From assembly GCA_027686065.1 (NCBI GenBank), contig JAQCTH010000063.1, positions 1 to 20,853 on the forward strand: a stretch of 20,853 nt of DNA, read 5' to 3'. Under the pieces are notes generated by a model. The model did not search any database, had not been told where the DNA came from, and saw nothing but the letters and a program-made list of their open reading frames with translations. Each line of letters opens with the position of its first letter. Within the stretch, counting starts at the first letter, position 1. The translations under genes and the position numbers were made by a program. Of the stretch, positions 8,439-15,195 are shown piece after piece. The stretch comes from Clostridiaceae bacterium AF10-41 (GTDB lineage Bacteria; Bacillota; Clostridia; Clostridiales; Clostridiaceae).

Positions 8439-9330
8439 TCAATAATAAATTTGTTTTTCTATATTTAGTAGGGGATATTGATAAGAATTTTTTAAAGGTT
8501 TTAATAAAATATGATACATCACCAAATCCAACTTCATAAGCAATTTCTGTTATAGATAAATCTGTATCTAATAAAAGTAATGTTGCTTTTTGAATCCTAA
8601 AATAATTTATATATTGAGTACAAGTTTTACCTGTTTGAGCTTTAAAAAAACGTAAAAAATGATATTCACTATACTGTGATATATATGCTAATTCTTTAAT
8701 AGATATAGAACTTTTGTAATTGATTTGAATATATTTAATAACTTCTTTTAATTTTTCAACTTTAATTAAGTCATTATTTTTATTTTGATCTACATTTAGG
8801 CTAACATAATTTTCTTTAAAGATAGTTGAAAAAATTGAAAATAAATCACCTTTAATTTCTAACTGGAAGCCATAAGCTTTAGTATTGTAGCTTTCAATTA
8901 ACAAATTAAAAGCATTAACTATTTTTGTATGCCCTATATCTGATGTGGTTATAACATTTTTAAAAAATAATTTGTTTTGGATTATTGGTGTTACAAAATT
9001 AATTTGAGAATAATCTAAAGTAGCACCTTCAATTAATGAAAGACTAAATACAAGTGCTATATAAGATATTTTTGTATTTTCTTTACCTATCATATAATGG
9101 ATTGCACCATTAGGAATAATAACAAAATCTCCAGTAGTTACATTAAATACTTTAAAATCTATACAAATTTCTGCAGAACCATTAAGTATGTATATAAATT
9201 CCATTTCATCATGCCAGTGTGAATAAAAATCAGCTGAATTTCTAAACTCCACGTGATAAACTTCCATAGGTAATTTTAAGTTTCCATGATTAACTTGTTC
9301 TTTAAGTTGTAAATAGCTTTTAGTATCCAT
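8431..9330 (-). CDS. AraC-family transcriptional regulator
   Basis: A 299-aa regulator with two parts. The N-terminal half is a cupin-type sensor domain: SHWHDEMEFIYILNG near residues 37-51, then strands ending in GDFVIIPNGAIHYM. The C-terminal 100 residues are the AraC/XylS double helix-turn-helix, with helix one at SIKELAYISQYSEYHFLRFF and the family signature at VGFGDVSYFIKTFKK followed by SPTKYR. A ligand cannot be assigned; the histidine-rich cupin strand is usual for this subfamily. ATG at 9330 is chosen because AAAGGAGATATC precedes it directly; an upstream in-frame start would add a hydrophobic leader that is really promoter DNA. It is transcribed divergently from a MATE exporter, so it probably regulates that pump, itself, or both. 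Confidence 0.9.
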   Translation of the reverse strand: MDTKSYLQLKEQVNHGNLKLPMEVYHVEFRNSADFYSHWHDEMEFIYILNGSAEICIDFKVFNVTTGDFVIIPNGAIHYMIGKENTKISYIALVFSLSLIEGATLDYSQINFVTPIIQNKLFFKNVITTSDIGHTKIVNAFNLLIESYNTKAYGFQLEIKGDLFSIFSTIFKENYVSLNVDQNKNNDLIKVEKLKEVIKYIQINYKSSISIKELAYISQYSEYHFLRFFKAQTGKTCTQYINYFRIQKATLLLLDTDLSITEIAYEVGFGDVSYFIKTFKKFLSISPTKYRKTNLLLKS

Positions 9331-9470
9331 GATATCTCCTTTTAAAAAATAGAGCAGAATTATTATAATTATAAGCAATTTTAAACGAGAAAAATAGTAT
9401 TAATAACAGTATAATACAAAAAGAAATGAATTTCAGTATATAAGAATAACTTTAAGGTATGGAGGAGATT
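9331..9470. promoter_or_regulatory. Divergent AraC/MATE regulatory region
   Basis: This 140-bp gap must carry both promoters. Toward the pump, TATAAT (9410-9415) lacks a recognisable -35, as at an activator-dependent promoter. The heptamer CAGTATA occurs twice in direct orientation (9407-9413 and 9434-9440), which could be chance in such AT-rich DNA. Toward the regulator, two overlapping TATAAT boxes lie around 9361-9373. Confidence 0.4.
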
Positions 9471-10817
9471 ATGGAAATTCAGGAGAATTTAAAGAAAGAA
9501 TTAAAAAGGATAACATGGCCCTTATTTATAGAAAGTGCACTTTTTTCTTTATTAGGTAGTGTAGATACAATAATGTTAGGGCGGTATTCTGATAATTCTG
9601 TTGCAGCAGTAGGAGTGGCTAATCAAATAATATGGATGTTAAATCTTATGTTTGGAATAATAACAGCTGGTACATCTATTTTAATATCTCAATATTTAGG
9701 TGCAAAAAGTGAGAAAAAAACTATAATTCAAGTTTCGGGAATATCTATAGGCATAAATACTATTATAGGTTTAATTGTAAGCTTAGTAATGTTCTTTGCT
9801 GGATCAGGAATGATGAAATTATTAAATAGCCCTCCAGAACTAATGTATTTGGGAAATCAATATCTAAAAATAGTTGGTGGATTTATATTTATTCAAGCAA
9901 TAACTATGACATTTACAGCTATATTAAGAGCCCATAGTTTAACTAAGATATGTATGAATGCAACTATTATTATGAATATTATAAACATAATACTAAATTA
10001 TATACTTATATTTGGAAAACTTGGCTTTTCAAGTATGGGGGTTGCAGGAGCTGCTTTAGCAACTATTTTAAGTAAGATTGTAGGACTAATAATTTTAGGA
10101 AAAGCAATTTATGATTTGATTTTAAATAAGCTTAAGATATCTATGTTTAAACCATTTCCTAAAATTCATCTTATAAATATACTTAAGATTGGTATTCCAT
10201 CAGCTTCTGAACAAATTTCATATAACTTATCTCAATTAGTTATAACGAGTTTTATAAATCTTATGGGGGTAAGTAGTATGGCTGGCAAAAGTTATGTTGG
10301 TACAATAGTTTGTTTTAGCTATATATTTGCATCAGCAATAGGGCAAGGAGGAAGTATATTAATAGGAAATTTAATAGGGGGTAAAGAAGAAGGTAAAGCA
10401 TATAAATTATGTATTTATACCTTAAGAAAGGCAATGATAGTATCAATATCTATAAGTTTGCTAATAGCTATTTTAGGGAAAAGTATTTTAGGACTTTTAA
10501 CAAGTAGTTCAGAAATAATATATATAGCAGTAATGGTACTTATAATAGAAATAATATTAGAGCCAGGAAGATGTATAAATATAGTTGGAATTAATGGATT
10601 AAGAGCAACAGGCGATGTTAAATTTCCAGTATATATAGGAGTATTTTCAATGTGGACGTTTGGAGTTGGTTTAGCATATATTCTTGGAGTGAAACTAAAT
10701 TTAGGACTTGTAGGAGTGTGGATATCATTTGCTATAGATGAATGGTTTAGAGCAATACTAGTACTAATAAGATGGAAAACAGGAAAATGGAAAGGAAGAG
10801 GCTTTGTTAATAATTGA
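9471..10817 (+). CDS. MATE-family efflux transporter
   Basis: A 448-aa membrane protein with the twelve-helix, two-repeat layout of MATE (multidrug and toxic compound extrusion) exporters, which expel cationic drugs or metabolites using a Na+ or H+ gradient. The first repeat begins ITWPLFIESALFSLLGSVDT IMLGRY-like (residues 13-38) with the typical D in SVDTIMLGR and QYLGA after helix two. The second starts at about 236 (ILKIGIPSASEQISYNLSQL). Length is normal. ATG 9471 is preceded by GGAGG at 9461-9465; an ATG at 9459 would place its start inside that site. Its substrate is unknown. Head-to-head position with an AraC-type regulator suggests inducible expression. Confidence 0.9.
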   Translation: MEIQENLKKELKRITWPLFIESALFSLLGSVDTIMLGRYSDNSVAAVGVANQIIWMLNLMFGIITAGTSILISQYLGAKSEKKTIIQVSGISIGINTIIGLIVSLVMFFAGSGMMKLLNSPPELMYLGNQYLKIVGGFIFIQAITMTFTAILRAHSLTKICMNATIIMNIINIILNYILIFGKLGFSSMGVAGAALATILSKIVGLIILGKAIYDLILNKLKISMFKPFPKIHLINILKIGIPSASEQISYNLSQLVITSFINLMGVSSMAGKSYVGTIVCFSYIFASAIGQGGSILIGNLIGGKEEGKAYKLCIYTLRKAMIVSISISLLIAILGKSILGLLTSSSEIIYIAVMVLIIEIILEPGRCINIVGINGLRATGDVKFPVYIGVFSMWTFGVGLAYILGVKLNLGLVGVWISFAIDEWFRAILVLIRWKTGKWKGRGFVNN

Positions 10818-10906
10818 TAATTAATGACATATTGGTAAGTTTAGAACTCTTAAATTAATCCAGCCTTACTAAATTAATTTATTAATTTTAAAAGTTTTAA
10901 TTCTTT

Positions 10907-10949
10907 GGTAACCCTTGTTACCGAATTCCGATTAAAATCCTCATATAAT
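10907..10949 (+). promoter_or_regulatory. hcp promoter with HcpR-type activator site
   Basis: The perfect palindrome GGTAACCCTTGTTACC (10907-10922) has the GTAAC-N4-GTTAC form reported for clostridial HcpR, a CRP/FNR-family sensor of nitrosative stress. A consensus -10 TATAAT is at 10944-10949 with no good -35. Taking transcription to begin about 7 nt after the -10, the palindrome centre falls near -41.5, the class II activator position. The hcp start is 51 nt downstream with AAGGAGG as ribosome site. Confidence 0.8.
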
Positions 10950-11000
10950 GTAATCAAGAAAGAAATAAATTAAGTTTATATTATCAAGGAGGATTTTTAA

Positions 11001-12638
11001 ATGGAAAATAAAATGTTCTGTTTCCAATGTCAAGAAACAGCAGGTTGTACAGGATGTACTCAATTCGGAGTTTGTGGAAAGTCACCAGACCTTGCTAGAA
11101 TGCAAGACCTTTTAGTATATACAACAAAAGGATTATCAGAGGTTACAACTAAACTTAGAAAAGAAGGAAAAGAAATTTCAGCTGAAGTTAACCATTTCAT
11201 AACTATAAATCTATTTACAACTATAACTAATGCTAACTTTGATGATGAAATATTCTATGATAGAGTAAAAAGAGTTCTAGAAATAAAAGAAGAATTATTA
11301 GCTAAATTATCAAATAAAGATGGTTTATCAGAAGCAGCATTATGGACAGCTACTACAAGAGAAGAATATGATGCAAAATCAGCAGTAGTTGGAGTATTAG
11401 CAACTGAAAATGAAGATGTAAGAAGTTTAAGAGAACTTATAACTTATGGATTAAAAGGTTTATCAGCATACATGAAACATGCTAATGAATTAAGCTATGA
11501 TAATGAAGAAGTAAGTGCATTTATGCAAGAAACTTTAGCTAAGTTATTAGATGATACTTTAACTGCAGATGAGTTAGTTGCTTTAACTTTAGAAACAGGT
11601 AAAGTAGGGGTAGACGGTATGGCTCTACTTGATAGTGCTAATACTGGAACTTACGGAAACCCAGAAATAACAAAAGTTAATATAGGTGTTGGAAATAAGC
11701 CAGGAATATTAGTTTCAGGTCATGATTTAAAAGACTTAGAACAATTATTAGAGCAAACAAAAGGAACTGGAGTAGATGTTTATACTCACTCAGAAATGTT
11801 ACCAGCTCATTACTATCCAAAATTCAAACAATATGATAACTTTGTAGGAAACTATGGAAATGCATGGTGGAAGCAAAAAGAAGAATTTGAAAGCTTCAAT
11901 GGACCAATCCTTATGACAACTAACTGTATAGTACCACCAAAGGATAGCTACAAGGCTAGAGTATTTACAACTGGAGCTGCAGGATTCCCAGGATGTAAGC
12001 ACATAGATGGAGTGGATGGACAAGCTAAGGATTTCTCAGAAATAATTGAACTTGCTAAGACTTGTAAAGCTCCAACAGAAATAGAAAAGGGAGAAATCAT
12101 TGGAGGATTTGCTCATAATCAAGTATTTGCACTTGCAGATAAAGTTGTAGATGCTGTTAAGACAGGAGCAATTAAGAAGTTCTTCGTAATGGCAGGATGT
12201 GACGGAAGAGCTAAATCAAGAAACTACTACACAGATTTTGCAAAAGCATTACCACAAGACACTGTTATATTAACAGCAGGTTGTGCAAAATATAAATATA
12301 ACAAATTAGATTTAGGAGATATCGGTGGAATTCCAAGAGTTTTAGATGCAGGACAATGTAACGATTCATACTCATTAGCATTAATTGCATTAAAGCTTAA
12401 AGAAGTATTTGAATTACAAGACATCAATGAATTACCAATAGCATTTAACATTGCATGGTATGAACAAAAAGCTGTTATAGTATTATTATCATTACTATAC
12501 TTAGGAGTTAAGAATATCCACTTAGGACCAACTCTACCAGCATTCCTTTCACCAAATGTTGCTAAAGTACTTGTTGAAAACTTTGGAATCGGTGGAATAA
12601 CAAATGTTGAAGATGATTTAAAAATGTTTTTAGCATAA
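11001..12638 (+). CDS. hcp: Hybrid-cluster protein (NO/hydroxylamine reductase)
   Basis: A 545-aa cytoplasmic iron-sulfur enzyme that reduces nitric oxide to N2O, and hydroxylamine to ammonia in vitro, protecting anaerobes from nitrosative stress. The N terminus carries the clostridial/Desulfovibrio-type cubane motif C7-X2-C10-X8-C19-X5-C25. All seven hybrid-cluster ligands align by spacing with the D. vulgaris protein: H241, E265, C309, C400, C428, C453 and E488. An extra Cys16 lies inside the N-terminal motif. The gene is a single unit between an HcpR-type promoter and a strong terminator. Its codon choice (more C-ending codons, few rare ones) suggests high expression compared with its neighbours. 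No dedicated reductase (hcr) accompanies it, as usual in clostridia. Confidence 0.97.
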   Translation: MENKMFCFQCQETAGCTGCTQFGVCGKSPDLARMQDLLVYTTKGLSEVTTKLRKEGKEISAEVNHFITINLFTTITNANFDDEIFYDRVKRVLEIKEELLAKLSNKDGLSEAALWTATTREEYDAKSAVVGVLATENEDVRSLRELITYGLKGLSAYMKHANELSYDNEEVSAFMQETLAKLLDDTLTADELVALTLETGKVGVDGMALLDSANTGTYGNPEITKVNIGVGNKPGILVSGHDLKDLEQLLEQTKGTGVDVYTHSEMLPAHYYPKFKQYDNFVGNYGNAWWKQKEEFESFNGPILMTTNCIVPPKDSYKARVFTTGAAGFPGCKHIDGVDGQAKDFSEIIELAKTCKAPTEIEKGEIIGGFAHNQVFALADKVVDAVKTGAIKKFFVMAGCDGRAKSRNYYTDFAKALPQDTVILTAGCAKYKYNKLDLGDIGGIPRVLDAGQCNDSYSLALIALKLKEVFELQDINELPIAFNIAWYEQKAVIVLLSLLYLGVKNIHLGPTLPAFLSPNVAKVLVENFGIGGITNVEDDLKMFLA

Positions 12639-12648
12639 TATAAATACT

Positions 12649-12696
12649 AAAAGAAGCTTGTTGAACTAATTATTTAGAGAGACAAGCTTCTTTTTT
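12649..12696 (+). terminator. hcp terminator
   Basis: AAAAGAAGCTTGT (12649-12661) pairs perfectly with ACAAGCTTCTTTT (12682-12694) over a 20-nt loop and continues into T. The following 12697-12882 gap shows only AT-rich DNA with a ribosome site near its end. Confidence 0.9.
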
Positions 12697-12882
12697 ACTT
12701 TTAGAGCAGTTATAAAAAGTTTATATGTATATAACTATTTATAATTTCTTTCCTTCAGTTTTCGAGTTTTAATTATCTAGGATAGGATTTAAAAGTCTAT
12801 CTTATTTCTTATGAAAATATAATTATGATATAAAGGTATAGTTTTATTTGTGTAGAAATATGATAGAGAGGTGATTTTGTAT

Positions 12883-13188
12883 ATGAGATTAGTGAAGAAA
12901 TTTTACCCGCTTATATTATTTATATTAATAACATGTATAGGAGCTATAAGAAAATATCAAATAAATTTATATGAAGTTAGTGTTGGAAAATCAACAATGA
13001 CAGGTACATTTACCTTTATGGCATATGGTATTATTGCTATTATTATTTTAATTGCTTCATTATTGATTTTAAGAATTAGCTTAATTAAAGAAAATACAAT
13101 AAGTAAATATATAAAATTAATATTCATTATTACAGTGATAATTCTTTCTACACCAGCGATAATTGCAATCTTAATCCTATTTCATTAA
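12883..13188 (+). CDS. Small three-helix membrane protein, unknown
   Basis: A 101-aa protein I do not recognise. It has three clear hydrophobic segments: residues 7-20 (FYPLILFILITCIG), about 45-67 (FMAYGIIAIIILIASLLILRI) and about 78-100 (LIFIITVIILSTPAIIAILILF). A polar loop after the first segment (RKYQINLYEVSVGKSTMTG) probably faces outside. The basic N terminus and inter-helix KEN stretch put the N terminus inside. ATG 12883 is chosen because AGGTGAT (12869-12875) lies 7 nt upstream. It is isolated by the hcp terminator on one side and a 155-bp gap on the other, so context gives no clue to function. Confidence 0.7.
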   Translation: MRLVKKFYPLILFILITCIGAIRKYQINLYEVSVGKSTMTGTFTFMAYGIIAIIILIASLLILRISLIKENTISKYIKLIFIITVIILSTPAIIAILILFH

Positions 13189-13231
13189 TAGAGTTATAAA
13201 GTTGAATAATCAATGATTTGTTTACAGAATA

Positions 13232-13240
13232 TGTTATAAT
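13232..13240 (+). promoter_or_regulatory. Extended -10 promoter for the DUF1801 gene
   Basis: TG-T-TATAAT (13232-13240) is an extended -10 with no clear -35. The same TATGTTATAAT string precedes the large STAND gene. It lies about 100 nt before the coding start. Confidence 0.4.
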
Positions 13241-13343
13241 TAATAAAGCAAATAATTTTTATAAGCTATATAAATTAATAAGTTATTGAGTAAAATATTT
13301 ATAATGAAGATAATAATTAGAGTGAGAGTGAGGAAGATCTAAT

Positions 13344-13754
13344 ATGTGGAAATGTGATAAATGCGGCAAAGAGTTCAAGAATACCAACCAAGACCATTAC
13401 TGCAGTGAAAAACCTAAAACTATTGACGACTATATTAGTATGCAATCAGAGGAGCTTTGGCCATTATTAAATCAAGTTAGAGATACAATTCGTAAAGCAC
13501 TCCCATATGCAGAAGAACGTATTTCTTGGAGCATGCCAACTTATTGGAATAAACAAAATATAATTCACTTTGCAGCATTTAAAAAGCATATTGGTTTATA
13601 TCCTGGAGACAAAGCTGTAGAACATTTCAGCCAAAGGCTTACAGAATACAAGACAAGTAAAGGAGCAGTTCAGTTTCCTTACAGCAAACCATTACCTCTT
13701 GAGCTTATTACCGAAATAGCAAAATGGTGTTATGATAGCGGAAATCATAACTAA
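13344..13754 (+). CDS. Zinc-ribbon plus DUF1801 (YdhG-like) protein
   Basis: A 136-aa soluble protein with two parts. Residues 1-22 form a small metal-binding knuckle: C4-X2-C7, then H18 and C20 (KCDKCGKEF..DHYCSE). The rest is a DUF1801/YdhG-type domain of the frataxin-like fold, recognisable from the initial TIDDYISMQSEELWPLLNQV helix, the segment ALPYAEERISWSMPTYW, the FAAFKKHIGLYPGD strand pair and the closing KGAVQFPYSKPLPLELITEI. Members of this domain family have been proposed to bind iron or small ligands, but no firm biochemical role is known. GTGAGGA lies 9-10 nt before the ATG. It appears to be a single gene. Confidence 0.82.
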   Translation: MWKCDKCGKEFKNTNQDHYCSEKPKTIDDYISMQSEELWPLLNQVRDTIRKALPYAEERISWSMPTYWNKQNIIHFAAFKKHIGLYPGDKAVEHFSQRLTEYKTSKGAVQFPYSKPLPLELITEIAKWCYDSGNHN

Positions 13755-13898
13755 TGAAAAAGTTTGTTTTGTAAAAAATTAATAAACTTAGTAGGTTTAA
13801 ATTAAGTAAATATATATGATAATACAGAAGTGTTAAGAGAAGGTATTTATTAAAAAAATGGATAGATAATATGGCAAGATAAAAAAATATAATCAAAG

Positions 13899-13999
13899 CT
13901 TGAATTTGAAATAATGTTAATTATATTTTATAGGGGGAAATCTGAACTTTTTTACTTACGATACGGTGAAGCGTATCTATGGGAACCCAAATTATTAGA
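13899..13999 (+). repeat. Direct repeat copy 1: promoter plus candidate structured leader
   Basis: This 101-bp element recurs at 14855-14956 with about 15 differences in a hand alignment. It starts with TTGAAT-N16-TATATT (13900-13905, 13922-13927), a promoter-like pair conserved in spacing in both copies. A G-run at the predicted transcription start follows, then a T-run, then the hairpin GATACG-GTGAAG-CGTATC (13960-13977) and ATGGGAACCC. It sits 5' of the 54-aa/zeta pair, giving a leader of about 135 nt. The remaining bases of the 13755-14068 gap are AT-rich with nothing recognised. Whether it acts as leader RNA, small RNA or a recombination site is open. Confidence 0.6.
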
Positions 14000-14068
14000 T
14001 CTTAGGGTTATTATTTTAATTCTTTGGTATATAATTAATTTATAAATTAAGTTCTAAAGGAGGGTTAT

Positions 14069-14233
14069 ATGGATAATAAGTGTATCAATTTATATGATAT
14101 TTTTTTAAAGTATTCCTATACTGATATTATGGAATTGCTTTTAAACTCAAAAACAAAAGAAGAACAAGATTTTTATGCAAATTTATCTAATATCCTATTA
14201 CAAAGAGAGCAAATGAAAGTTATAGGTAATTAA
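14069..14233 (+). CDS. 54-aa protein, putative antitoxin partner of the zeta-like kinase
   Basis: A short acidic-to-neutral helical protein (MDNKCINLYDIFLKYSYTDI at its start, then a leucine-rich helix ELLLNSKTKEEQDF and ANLSNILLQREQMKV). It has an excellent ribosome site, AAAGGAGG, 5 nt before the ATG. Its stop is one base before the start of the zeta-like reading frame, so the two are a coupled operon. Position, size and gene order are those of an antitoxin, but I do not recognise it as epsilon or PezA and see no helix-turn-helix. The role is inferred from context only. Confidence 0.7.
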   Translation: MDNKCINLYDIFLKYSYTDIMELLLNSKTKEEQDFYANLSNILLQREQMKVIGN

Positions 14234-14234
14234 T

Positions 14235-14799
14235 ATGAAAAATTACACTATATTTGCAGGAGTTAATGGTGCAGGAAAAACTTCTATATATAAATCTATT
14301 TATTATAATGAAAATATAGATGAAAAGAGAATAAATACTGATGAAATGGTTTCAAGGATAGGACATTGGCAAGATAATAATCTTCAAATTAAATGTGCTA
14401 GAGAAGCAGTTAAATTAATAAAACACTATAATTTTAGATTGTGTATAATTTAATCAAGAAACAACTTTATCAGGAAAAAGCATAATAAGGAATATAAAGT
14501 TTGCAAAAGAAAATGGTTTTTATATAGTTATGAATTATGTAGGTGTAGAAAATCCTAATGTTGCAAAGGAAAGAGTTAAGATTAGAGTAAGTAAAGGTGG
14601 TCATGGGATACCAGATGAGGCTATAGAAAGAAGATACTTCGATTCTTTAGCAAATCTGAGTAAAGTCATTAATATATGTGACAAAATTAATATATACGAT
14701 AATTCAGAAATGTTTAAATTAGTTATGGTTATTAAAGATGGTGAAGTTGTTTGGAAAGATAAGAAAACACCAAATTGGTTAAATATTAATTTGAAATAA
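14235..14799 (+). pseudogene. Zeta-toxin-like P-loop kinase, frameshifted
   Basis: The first part (14235-14453) begins MKNYTIFAGVNGAGKTSIY with Walker A GVNGAGKT (residues 9-16), followed by RINTDEMVSR, as in zeta/PezT-type kinases that phosphorylate UDP-N-acetylglucosamine. It stops at TAA 14451. Continuing one base out of phase (codons from 14449) gives FNQETTLSGKSIIRNIKFAK and then GGHGIPDEAIERRYFDSL, which are the expected next segments of the same family, down to TAA 14797. One extra base near 14448 explains everything. The combined length of about 187 aa is full for this small family. As read here the toxin is broken; a sequencing error or a real inactivation would both fit. Confidence 0.82.
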
Positions 14800-14837
14800 G
14801 TAGTAGAATCTAGGTGGTTTTGCTACTTATTTTTTTA
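14794..14837 (+). terminator. Terminator of the 54-aa/zeta operon
   Basis: AAATAAGTAG (14794-14803) pairs with CTACTTATTT (14823-14832) over a 19-nt loop and continues into a run of T to 14837. The zeta stop codon is within the 5' arm. Confidence 0.82.
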
Positions 14838-14854
14838 TAAAAACATAGTTGAAA

Positions 14855-14956
14855 CTTGAATTTGAAATTATATTAATTATATTGTATGTGGGGAGGTCTA
14901 AACTTTTTTACTTACGGTGCGGTGAACCATATCTATGGAGAACCAAAATTATTAGA
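14855..14956 (+). repeat. Direct repeat copy 2: promoter plus candidate structured leader
   Basis: This is the second copy of the 13899-13999 element, about 956 bp away in the same orientation. The promoter-like TTGAAT-N16-TATATT is retained (14856-14861, 14878-14883), as are the invariant block ACTTTTTTACTTACG, the hairpin position (GGTGCG-GTGAAC-CATATC, 14916-14933) and the end block ATTATTAGA. It lies between the zeta operon terminator and the large STAND gene, and is followed 36 bp later by a strong hairpin. Confidence 0.6.
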
Positions 14957-14991
14957 AAAAATAATTAAAAATTTAATGTATTAAGTTTTAA

Positions 14992-15022
14992 AAGAACAGC
15001 TGAATTAATTTCAGTTGTTCTT
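14992..15022 (+). terminator. Strong hairpin downstream of repeat copy 2
   Basis: AAGAACAGCTGAA (14992-15004) pairs with TTCAGTTGTTCTT (15010-15022), a 13-bp stem with one G-U and a 5-nt loop. The following sequence is T-poor (ATTATATA), so it is a weak or conditional terminator; transcripts begun at repeat copy 2 would be about 130 nt long if they end here. Confidence 0.55.
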
Positions 15023-15024
15023 AT

Positions 15025-15063
15025 TATATATAGAAAAAATATATTTTCAACTTTCTATATATA
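15025..15063. repeat. 12-bp perfect inverted repeat before the STAND gene
   Basis: TATATATAGAAA (15025-15036) and TTTCTATATATA (15052-15063) are exact inverted copies around a 15-bp loop. It directly follows the preceding hairpin and may add to a terminator/attenuator block or be an operator. Confidence 0.5.
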
Positions 15064-15138
15064 AAATTTTAGGATAATAAGAAAAAATATTATTTTAGTA
15101 AAGAGAATTAAAAAATATAAAAGAGTATAACTAGCTTA

Positions 15139-15147
15139 TGTTATAAT
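15139..15147 (+). promoter_or_regulatory. Extended -10 promoter of the Avs4-like gene
   Basis: TG-T-TATAAT (15139-15147) is an extended -10 with no clear -35. It would give a leader of about 40 nt before the ribosome site GAGGAGG (15182-15188). The rest of the 14838-15195 gap holds the repeat copy and two hairpins annotated separately. Confidence 0.55.
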
Positions 15148-15195
15148 TGTTTTAGTAAGTTATGGAAGATAAACAGGGTTTGAGGAGGAATGAGT

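Noticed and set aside
11799..12451. Minus-strand frames opposite hcp (11799-12023, 12227-12451)
   Set aside because: They lie fully inside a confidently identified conserved gene and have no ribosome sites or recognisable products.
13708..13896. Minus-strand 62-codon frame over the DUF1801 3' end
   Set aside because: Phe/Leu/Tyr-rich reading of AT-rich DNA with no ribosome site; overlaps the real gene end.
13951..13990. GGTGAA hairpin as a group II intron domain V or a known riboswitch
   Set aside because: No catalytic AGC triad pairing, no intron-encoded protein and no match to riboswitch cores I know (c-di-GMP, preQ1, fluoride, guanidine, ZTP).
14440..14460. Programmed +1 frameshift in the zeta-like gene
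   Set aside because: The ATT-TAA-T context is not a good slip site, the stop context is strong, and there is no upstream Shine-Dalgarno-like stimulator as in prfB. Mutation or sequencing error is simpler.
13899..14956. The repeat pair as a CRISPR array
   Set aside because: Only two copies, about 100 bp each and 956 bp apart with a coding operon between them; no regular short spacers and no cas gene.
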